A program made the translations under genes and the position numbers. Below the pieces are notes generated by a model. That model was not told the origin of the DNA. It worked only from the letters and a program-made list of their open reading frames with translations, and did not search any database. From assembly GCA_002256535.1 (NCBI GenBank), contig NMUJ01000037.1, positions 1 through 5,048 of the forward strand: 5,048 bases of DNA, read 5' to 3'. Of this stretch, positions 1-4,707 are shown in pieces; positions within the stretch are counted from its first letter, which is position 1, and the number at the start of each line of letters is the position of its first letter. This DNA comes from Caldifarciminota bacterium 4484_18. GTDB lineage: Bacteria; Hydrothermota; UBA3073; NMUJ01.

Positions 1-108
1 AGGTGTACCAATAGGGATAACGAGATACGTTACACCATTGAGCTGCAGATTATGTACCCCATATAGTGAGGATGTGACCAACATAAGAGCTATACCTACA
101 CGATACAT
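1..108 (-). CDS. Secreted or envelope protein of unknown function, N-terminal fragment
   Basis: Reading the minus strand from an ATG at 108-106 gives 36 uninterrupted codons to the window edge, so the gene is partial and its C-terminus lies outside. An excellent SD (TAAGGAGGTA, plus-strand 111-120) sits just upstream and decides the start. The N-terminus MYRVGIALMLVTSSLYG has one early Arg and then a hydrophobic stretch ending in small residues, which is typical of a Sec signal peptide. Cleavage may fall near residue 17. The following residues, VHNLQLNGVTYLVIPIGTP, look like beta strands of an exported domain, but I do not recognise the family. The gene is divergent from pdxJ and shares its promoter region. 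The start and export prediction are fairly secure; the function is unknown. Confidence 0.72.
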   Translation of the reverse strand, partial: MYRVGIALMLVTSSLYGVHNLQLNGVTYLVIPIGTP

Positions 109-129
109 GATACCTCCTTATTCGAAAGA

Positions 130-146
130 GAGATAAAGTTTATCTC
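130..146. promoter_or_regulatory. Perfect 17-bp palindrome, candidate operator
   Basis: GAGATAAAGTTTATCTC is an exact inverted repeat of two 8-bp arms (130-137 and 139-146) around one central base. It lies in the only divergent intergenic region of the window and overlaps the predicted -10 of the minus-strand promoter. It lies 20 bp upstream of the predicted pdxJ -35. A dimeric repressor or dual regulator could bind here. With a one-base centre it cannot form a normal RNA hairpin loop without opening several pairs, and no T-run follows, so a terminator is unlikely. The regulator is unknown. Confidence 0.5.
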
Positions 147-157
147 ACAAATGTCAA
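130..157 (-). promoter_or_regulatory. Candidate promoter of the divergent minus-strand gene
   Basis: On the minus strand a perfect TTGACA (-35, plus-strand 152-157) is followed after 16 bp by TATCTC (plus-strand 130-135), a weak -10 match. Transcription would begin around 120-125, just ahead of the SD of the secreted-protein gene. The 17-bp palindrome at 130-146 covers the -10 and most of the spacer. This is consensus matching by eye only. Confidence 0.4.
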
Positions 158-165
158 GTTATAGG

Positions 166-193
166 TTGAACAACCCGCAACCTGGTGTATTAT
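166..193 (+). promoter_or_regulatory. Candidate promoter of the pdxJ unit
   Basis: TTGAAC (166-171) is followed after 16 bp by TATTAT (188-193), which matches the sigma-70-type consensus at 5 of 6 positions in each hexamer. Transcription would start near 200, giving a very short leader immediately ahead of the pdxJ SD at 204-210. A second TATTAT at 193-198 makes the exact -10 uncertain. It is placed back to back with the minus-strand promoter. Confidence 0.42.
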
Positions 194-203
194 ATTATGC
201 TAC

Positions 204-212
204 AGGAGGTGA
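204..212 (+). promoter_or_regulatory. Ribosome binding site that fixes the pdxJ start
   Basis: AGGAGGTGA is a near-perfect anti-SD complement directly upstream of the ATG at 214, although the spacing is short (4 bases after GGAGG). It selects 214 over the in-frame ATG at 151, which has no SD and would add 21 residues with no counterpart in PdxJ. Confidence 0.85.
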
Positions 213-213
213 C

Positions 214-912
214 ATGGTACGATTGAGCGTAAATATCGATCATACCGCTACTGTGAGGGAGTTAAGGCAAACCCCATATCCTGATATCATCGAGGTTGCA
301 AATTGTGTCGAACGTGGTGGTGCATACGGTATTACGGTACATTTGAGGATAGATCGACGTCATATTAAAGAGACCGATATCGAAAGATTACTGAAAGAGG
401 TCGATCTACCCCTAAATGTGGAGCTATCCATGGCACCTGACATCGTGGAGTTTATACTACAAAAACGGCCACATTCCGTATGTCTGGTGCCAGAACGGCC
501 GGGTGAGGTGACCACTGAGGGTGGGCTCAATGTATTTAAGACAGAAGCACAACTGAAGGAGGTTATACCTGAGTTTAAGGCTAAAGGTATAAAGGTGACA
601 CTTTTTGTTGAACCCAACCCCACTGTACTTGAGAAGGCCAAAGCTTTTGGTGCGGATGCGGTTGAACTCAATACCGCACATTACTCGGAGAATAAGCCGG
701 GTGCGTTTGATAAGCTTAAATCAGCGGCCAGATTCGGCAAAACTATAGGGCTTGAGATACATGCAGGGCATGGGCTACACTATTGTAATGTGGTGAAGTT
801 GCGTGAGATTGCCGAAATCGAGGAGCTAAGTATTGGCCATAGTATAGTTGCACGTGCACTTATTGTGGGGATGGAGCAAGCCACACGTGAGATGGTCGAA
901 CTGCTACGATGA
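214..912 (+). CDS. pdxJ: Pyridoxine 5'-phosphate synthase PdxJ
   Basis: PdxJ condenses 1-deoxy-D-xylulose 5-phosphate with 3-amino-2-oxopropyl phosphate to give pyridoxine 5'-phosphate, the ring-closing step of the DXP-dependent vitamin B6 pathway in the cytoplasm. The 232-residue product is close to the usual length of about 240 and begins with the family hallmark VNIDHTATVR (residues 6-15). Other motifs are ITVHLRIDRRHI (40-51, with His43, Arg45 and His50 of the active site), the catalytic-type Glu70 in NVEL, CLVPERPGEVTTEGGL (90-105), AGHGLHY (184-190, His186) and SIGHSIVARAL (206-216). The TIM-barrel segment usually reading EIHTG is ELNTA here (151-155), a mild departure. The stop overlaps the next start as ATGA. 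No pdxA or other B6 gene is visible. Family assignment is very secure. Confidence 0.96.
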   Translation: MVRLSVNIDHTATVRELRQTPYPDIIEVANCVERGGAYGITVHLRIDRRHIKETDIERLLKEVDLPLNVELSMAPDIVEFILQKRPHSVCLVPERPGEVTTEGGLNVFKTEAQLKEVIPEFKAKGIKVTLFVEPNPTVLEKAKAFGADAVELNTAHYSENKPGAFDKLKSAARFGKTIGLEIHAGHGLHYCNVVKLREIAEIEELSIGHSIVARALIVGMEQATREMVELLR

Positions 913-1901
913 ACCCTTGTGTATTTATAGAGTTGATGACCATGCTGACGCATATCCTGGGTGAGGTTGAATTACAAAAGATAAAAGTTGTGGCATGTAG
1001 TGATAGTATCACGTATGTGGTGAATTTGGTACCACCACACGTGGATACGCTGAGGTTGGGGTTTGAGGTGACTAAAATGCGATGGAAGCATAACACACTC
1101 TATGTGATGGGTGATTCGCTTTATCGATGGGATAGCACAGGGGTGACGGGACTCATGAAGTGGCGTGATGATTTCATAGATATACTTGTGCAGCCGCCAG
1201 ATGTGTGGGTATTGAGCCGATATTCAATAAGGAATGTTGAGCGTACAAAAAAGTTGCCCATCGAAGGTGGGATGAAGCTTATGCGTGATGAATTAACAAA
1301 CAGACTATATGTACTCGATAGCGAAGGGGTTTACATAATTACACCGGAATTACAGGTTACTGCATCACCTGCTTTAAGTGGGGTGCATGATATGTATGTT
1401 ACCCCATATGGGAGTAAACTGTACGTGTTGGGAGGCAACACACTTTACGTGTGGCGATTAATAGAGGATAAATGGCAAAATATGTGGATTGGTGAATATG
1501 ATGGGTTGGCGATGCTACCAGATGGTACCAAGCTTTATGTGTGGTCGAGTGAGGGGAAATTGCTGGTCCTCGATATGCTTGAAGATCGGATTGCGGGTGA
1601 TTATGTATTGTCAACAACTATCAAGGAGGTGAAGCCATCAATAGATTCACATAAATTGTTGATAATAGGTACGGAGAAGGTGATGATATGGGATACAAAG
1701 GGGGATGTTGAGCTGAAGTCGCTACCGTTAAGTGTAGATGGAGGTGTATTTTTACCTGATTCCCTATGGATACTATTATACGGGGATGAGGGGTTATCAC
1801 TTGTGTCACTCAAATCCTACCGAAAAGAACACGTTTTTACGCTCAAAAATGTGCACACAATCTGTGTTATACCGTCTGATTATAAGTTGGGCTATAAATG
1901 A
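909..1901 (+). CDS. Predicted beta-propeller protein of unknown function
   Basis: The 330-residue product matches no family I can name. It contains an irregular repeat of 33-40 residues with the pattern 'klYVl-xx-gtLyvwD'. Clear copies start near residues 63 (LYVMGDSLYRWD), 132 (RLYVLDSEGVYII), 170 (KLYVLGGNTLYVW), 208 (KLYVWSSEGKLLVLD), 249 (KLLIIGTEKVMIWD) and 287 (WILLYGDEGLSLV), with a weaker one near 99. The last residues (317-330, ICVIPSDYKLGYK) resemble only the first strands of a repeat, while residues 25-50 resemble the remaining strands. This suggests a ring closed by pairing of the two termini, giving about seven or eight blades of WD40/YVTN type. No signal peptide or membrane segment is evident, so it is probably cytoplasmic. 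The start overlaps the pdxJ stop (ATGA) and has no strong SD; ATGs at 936 and 942 are alternatives. It probably acts as a binding scaffold; no catalytic motif is visible. Confidence 0.8.
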   Translation: MNPCVFIELMTMLTHILGEVELQKIKVVACSDSITYVVNLVPPHVDTLRLGFEVTKMRWKHNTLYVMGDSLYRWDSTGVTGLMKWRDDFIDILVQPPDVWVLSRYSIRNVERTKKLPIEGGMKLMRDELTNRLYVLDSEGVYIITPELQVTASPALSGVHDMYVTPYGSKLYVLGGNTLYVWRLIEDKWQNMWIGEYDGLAMLPDGTKLYVWSSEGKLLVLDMLEDRIAGDYVLSTTIKEVKPSIDSHKLLIIGTEKVMIWDTKGDVELKSLPLSVDGGVFLPDSLWILLYGDEGLSLVSLKSYRKEHVFTLKNVHTICVIPSDYKLGYK

Positions 1902-3145
1902 AATTCGAGGAGGCACTCGACTTCCTCTATGGGTTTAAGGATTTTGAAAAAGAGGTACGTCCATATCGACAGTCGTTGTTTTCGTTTCGTAACTTTCTTA
2001 AGTATCTCGGTAACCCACACGAGAAAATTGGCACCCCCATCGTGGTTGCAGGTACTAAAGGTAAGGGTTCAGTAGCTACTATGTTAAGCTACATTATACG
2101 TGAATCTGTAGGCCTATACATGTCACCCCACATTATGGATGTACGTGAACGTATACAGTTTGAAAATAGACACATATCGGGGGAGGATTTTGCCCACCTT
2201 ATGGATACTATTAAGCCAATTGTTACCAACCGACGTACGGTGTTTGAGTTATTAACCACGATGGCCTTCATGTACTTTGCGAATAAAAGTACGAAATATA
2301 GTGTGCTGGAGGTGGGGCTGGGTGGTAGGTTAGATGCAACAAATGTGGTGGATGCGAAGATAGCAGTTATCACGAACATAGATTATGATCATACTCATAT
2401 ATTGGGGCGTTCGTTGTTCCAGATAGCACGTGAGAAAGCGGGTATCATCAAACAAGGTGCATATGTTATATATGGGGCACAGAAGCCTGAAGTCAGAGAG
2501 GTTATAGAGCATGTGGCAAAGCTCAAAGGTGCCAACCCTATAGAGCTGTCAACTGCGGGTATCAAAAAAGTGGAGTTGACACTCCAAGGTACATACTTTC
2601 AACTGGATGGTGAAGACTACTTTGTACCACTGTTGGGTGGACATCAGGTGTTGAATGCGATGCTGGCAATAAAAGCAGCACAGATGCTGGGTATACCCAA
2701 GGAGCAAATCAAAGCCGGTATAGAATGTGTGAAGTTACGTGGTAGGGTCGAGATATTACAACATGCCCCATGGTATATAGTTGATGGTGCACATAACACA
2801 TGTTCAATAAAGGCGCTGATGGATACAATAAATCGTATCATACCGTACAAGAGGTTATTCCTCATATTTAGTGTGATGCGTGATAAGGATGTGGATGGTA
2901 TTGCTGCAATACTTGCACCTCATGTGTATTATGCGTATTGGGTGCCAATTGATCATCCGCGAGCAATGTCACCAGCTAAAGTAGCAAAGATCTTCACCGC
3001 AAGAGGGGTGACCGGCGAACAGACGGAGCTCGTCACCGCTATAGGGAAGCTTAATAGGTTGGTAGATGCTACGGATCTGGTGTTGGTTACAGGATCGTTT
3101 TATCTTGTGGGCGAATTTCTTAAGCTTTATGAACACAGGGGATAA
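1898..3145 (+). CDS. folC: Bifunctional dihydrofolate synthase / folylpolyglutamate synthase FolC
   Basis: FolC is an ATP-dependent Mur-ligase-family enzyme. It adds glutamate to dihydropteroate and then further glutamates to reduced folates, keeping the cofactor in the cell. The 415 residues match the family length. Visible motifs are the N-terminal MKFEEALDFLYG, the P-loop GTKGKGS (52-58), SPHIMDVRERIQ (76-87), LEVGLGGRLDATN (137-149), ITNIDYDHTHILG (158-170), AREKAGIIK (177-185, Lys185 being the family's modified lysine position), GGHQVLNAMLA (247-257), RGRVEIL (281-287, usually PGR.E), DGAHN (296-300) and VTGSFYLVGEFL (398-409). The start overlaps the propeller gene's stop (ATGA at 1898) and has only weak SD character, so translational coupling is likely. 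The canonical N-terminus supports this start. Whether it has both activities or only one cannot be told from sequence. Confidence 0.95.
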   Translation: MKFEEALDFLYGFKDFEKEVRPYRQSLFSFRNFLKYLGNPHEKIGTPIVVAGTKGKGSVATMLSYIIRESVGLYMSPHIMDVRERIQFENRHISGEDFAHLMDTIKPIVTNRRTVFELLTTMAFMYFANKSTKYSVLEVGLGGRLDATNVVDAKIAVITNIDYDHTHILGRSLFQIAREKAGIIKQGAYVIYGAQKPEVREVIEHVAKLKGANPIELSTAGIKKVELTLQGTYFQLDGEDYFVPLLGGHQVLNAMLAIKAAQMLGIPKEQIKAGIECVKLRGRVEILQHAPWYIVDGAHNTCSIKALMDTINRIIPYKRLFLIFSVMRDKDVDGIAAILAPHVYYAYWVPIDHPRAMSPAKVAKIFTARGVTGEQTELVTAIGKLNRLVDATDLVLVTGSFYLVGEFLKLYEHRG

Positions 3146-3163
3146 AAGTGGATATGCTGAGGG

Positions 3164-3211
3164 TTGACCTCATACGAAAGCGGTTAATTTTAAAACTAAA
3201 AAGGAGGTCAA
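3164..3211 (+). promoter_or_regulatory. Inverted repeat able to hide the exbB ribosome binding site
   Basis: TTGACCTC (3164-3171) is exactly complementary to GAGGTCAA (3204-3211), which contains most of the exbB SD and ends one base before the GTG start. In RNA this would be an 8-bp stem with a 32-base, A/U-rich loop that includes the palindrome TTTTAAAA (3188-3195). Folding would block ribosome loading on exbB. The left arm also contains TTGACC (3164-3169), which could be a -35 box with a poor -10 around TTTTAA (3188-3193). If that promoter is used, transcription would start inside the loop and the hairpin would not form. The repeat is certain; its function is inferred. Confidence 0.45.
3201..3208 (+). 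promoter_or_regulatory. Ribosome binding site fixing a GTG start for exbB
   Basis: AAGGAGGT lies 4 bases before the GTG at 3213. The next in-frame ATG (3246) would cut into the N-terminal amphipathic segment and has only a weak purine run upstream, so the GTG is preferred. The site is part of the right arm of the 3164-3211 inverted repeat. Confidence 0.8.
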
Positions 3212-3212
3212 A

Positions 3213-3851
3213 GTGGCAGGCGTAACTTCAACCTTCGTAAGTTTTATGAAAGAAGGTGGTGTCTACATGTACCCATTACTTACTGCGGCGTTGATAGGTG
3301 CTGCTTATATTATCGAGAGGTTCATAAGTTTCTTGCTGGCACGTGTGAATGCGGATAGGGTGTTAGCTGAGATAAAGCGGTTGGTGAAAGAAAAAGGTGT
3401 AGATGCAGCTATCGACCATTGTAAGCGGTACCGTGCACCACTTGTTAAGGTATTGAAGGCAGGGCTGGAAGCTTACAAAGAGAAAGGGGCTGATAAAACA
3501 GCGCTCGAAGAGGCACTCAGTCGTGCCGCTACGGAAGAGTTGGTCTTCGTAGATCGTGGGTTACCGGTGTTGGCAGCGGTTGCAAGTGTTGCACCTGTTA
3601 TAGGGTTTTTGGGTACAGTATCGGGTATGATACATGCGTTTGGTGCAGTTGCAATAGCGGGAGAGGTTGAACCTACCCTTGTAGCATCCGGTATAAAAGA
3701 GGCGTTAATTACTACTGCGTTTGGATTGAGTATAGCATTCCCCACATTGGCGTTCCATGTGTTCTTCTCGTCACAGGGTAACAACTACGCACATAAGATG
3801 GAGCTTACAAGCCTCGACCTGATCAAATTTTTGGTCGAGGAGCAACCATGA
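3213..3851 (+). CDS. exbB: MotA/TolQ/ExbB-family proton channel subunit ExbB
   Basis: ExbB forms the pentameric inner-membrane channel that, with ExbD, converts the proton gradient into force on TonB. The 212-residue product has the family layout: a short N-terminal helix, TM1 (about 18-43), a charged cytoplasmic domain (about 45-115), TM2 (about 117-143) and TM3 (about 162-186). The signature APVIGFLGTVSGMIHAF spans residues 127-143. GIKEALITTAFGL (160-172) supplies Glu163 and Thr168, equivalent to E. coli ExbB Glu176 and Thr181, and Thr135 matches Thr148 of the channel lining. Length is normal. The downstream exbD pair and tonB favour a TonB system over TolQ or MotA. The last codons (3812-3840) encode an inverted repeat that covers the exbD SD, and the stop overlaps the exbD start. 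Confidence 0.93.
   Translation: MAGVTSTFVSFMKEGGVYMYPLLTAALIGAAYIIERFISFLLARVNADRVLAEIKRLVKEKGVDAAIDHCKRYRAPLVKVLKAGLEAYKEKGADKTALEEALSRAATEELVFVDRGLPVLAAVASVAPVIGFLGTVSGMIHAFGAVAIAGEVEPTLVASGIKEALITTAFGLSIAFPTLAFHVFFSSQGNNYAHKMELTSLDLIKFLVEEQP
3812..3840 (+). promoter_or_regulatory. Hairpin in the exbB tail covering the exbD ribosome binding site
   Basis: CCTCGACC (3812-3819) and GGTCGAGG (3833-3840) form a perfect 8-bp, GC-rich stem around a 13-base loop. The right arm contains most of the GAGGAG SD (3837-3842) that serves the exbD ATG at 3848. Ribosomes finishing exbB would melt it, so it is well placed to make exbD translation depend on exbB translation. The T-run lies in the loop and not after the stem, and genes continue downstream, so it is not an intrinsic terminator. 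The stem is certain; the role is inferred. Confidence 0.55.
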
Positions 3852-4261
3852 GGGTGGTCAAAAAGAAGCGCGAAATAGTGGTAGGGGAAATATCTACCCC
3901 GGGTATGGCGGATATTGCGTTCCAGCTTATCATATTTTTTCTACTTACTACGGTGTTCATGCATGAACATGGGTTGAGGCTGGTGTTACCCGAGAAGGGT
4001 GAAGAGGTACGTGTTAAGAGCGAGAATATTGCAGAGGTTTATGTTAATGCGAGGGGACAGGTGAAGATCAAAGATATAGAGGTGCCAGTTGATCGCATAC
4101 GGGAGTTCGCTGAACAGCTGCTGAAAGAGAATCCCAAAATCATATTTTCGTTATATGTGGATCACCGCTGCCCATACGAAAAGGTTATAAAGGTATTTGA
4201 TGAACTAAAGTTGGCCAATGCTAAACGTATAGCGTTTGCACCACCAAGAAGGGGAGGATGA
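3848..4261 (+). CDS. exbD: ExbD/TolR-family biopolymer transport protein, first copy
   Basis: ExbD is the single-span partner that sits inside the ExbB pore and carries the proton-accepting aspartate. The 137-residue product begins with a basic cytoplasmic tail (MRVVKKKR), then TPGMADIAFQLIIFFLLTTVF (17-37). Asp22 is at the position of E. coli ExbD Asp25, and the TM is roughly 20-38. A periplasmic domain follows, with the family-style LVLPEKGEE (45-53), strand-rich middle (IAEVYVNARGQVKI) and C-terminal SLYVDHRCPYEKVIKVFDEL (101-120). Size is typical. It overlaps exbB by ATGA at its start and the second exbD by ATGA at its end. Cys108 is the only cysteine. TolR is the main alternative, made less likely by the downstream tonB. 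Confidence 0.92.
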   Translation: MRVVKKKREIVVGEISTPGMADIAFQLIIFFLLTTVFMHEHGLRLVLPEKGEEVRVKSENIAEVYVNARGQVKIKDIEVPVDRIREFAEQLLKENPKIIFSLYVDHRCPYEKVIKVFDELKLANAKRIAFAPPRRGG

Positions 4262-4704
4262 TGCGTGAAGAACGTGTTACAGGTGGTACAAGGATTATCG
4301 GAAGAAGGGGTGGCCGGGCTCCATATATTCCCACAGTCGGTATGGGTGACATAGCATTCCTGCTTATTATATTCTTTATGTTGACCACGGTATTTCGTGC
4401 TGAACGTGGGTTACGTGGTGTTATATTGCCGAAAGCGAAAGCTGCTACGAGGTTACCACAGCGCGATATTGCACATATATGGGTGGATAAGGATGGTGTA
4501 ATCTGTATAAATGATAAAATAGTGACAATAGATGCAGTTTATGTGTTGATGGAACGTAAGGTTCGCATAAATCCCAACCTTATAGTTTCCATCGAGATGG
4601 ACAAAAACACAAAATATGGTATACTTGCGGATATATTTAATAAATTGCAGGAGGCACGTGCACTTAAGGTGAATTTTGCCACAATTAAAGAAAAAGGAGG
4701 GTAG
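4258..4704 (+). CDS. exbD: ExbD/TolR-family biopolymer transport protein, second copy
   Basis: This is a second 148-residue ExbD paralogue in tandem. It has a longer Gly/Arg-rich cytoplasmic tail (residues 1-24) and then YIPTVGMGDIAFLLIIFFML (23-42) with the conserved Asp31. The TM (about 29-46) is followed by GVILPKAKAA (54-63), HIWVDKDGVICIND (73-86) and SIEMDKNTKYGILADIF (111-127). Its core matches the first copy in layout, but the soluble domains are diverged, so this is an old duplication. ExbD acts as a dimer within the ExbB ring, so a heterodimer of the two copies is plausible. Two adjacent ATGs (4258 and 4261) compete. GGGGAGG at 4251-4257 directly abuts the first, so 4261 (147 residues) may be the true start. 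Confidence 0.9.
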   Translation: MMREERVTGGTRIIGRRGGRAPYIPTVGMGDIAFLLIIFFMLTTVFRAERGLRGVILPKAKAATRLPQRDIAHIWVDKDGVICINDKIVTIDAVYVLMERKVRINPNLIVSIEMDKNTKYGILADIFNKLQEARALKVNFATIKEKGG

Positions 4705-4707
4705 TGG

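Noticed and set aside
111..210. TACCTCCT (111-118) complementary to the pdxJ SD (AGGAGGT)
   Set aside because: The left element is simply the SD of the divergent minus-strand gene read on the other strand, so the complementarity follows from two facing SDs and not from an RNA structure.
151..213. In-frame upstream ATG extending PdxJ by 21 residues
   Set aside because: It has no SD, the extra residues have no counterpart in PdxJ, and the stretch contains the predicted promoter; ATG 214 has a near-perfect SD and gives the canonical N-terminus.
360..671. Long minus-strand reading frames opposite pdxJ, folC, exbB and the propeller gene
   Set aside because: They lie wholly within well-supported plus-strand genes, have low-complexity Ser/Thr/Ile-rich translations, and show no recognisable domains.
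1907..1927. GAGGAGG / CTTCCTC hairpin and SD-like motif just inside folC
   Set aside because: The SD-like motif encodes the normal FolC N-terminus (Glu-Glu-Ala) and the nearby ATG (1929) is out of frame and opens no credible gene; the stem needs a G-U pair.
3164..3195. Strong internal promoter for the exbB unit
   Set aside because: TTGACC is good but no hexamer at 16-18 bp is a convincing -10, and the start would fall within a few bases of the SD; kept only as a weak possibility.
3812..3840. Intrinsic terminator inside the exbB-exbD junction
   Set aside because: The T-run (3828-3832) is in the loop and not after the stem, and cotranscribed genes follow with overlapping codons.
851..4663. 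Repeated CACGTG hexamers (six seen, at pdxJ, propeller, folC, exbB and second exbD)
   Set aside because: All lie in coding sequence and five come from GCA-CGT or ACA-CGT codon pairs before G, so frequent CGT arginine codons explain them.
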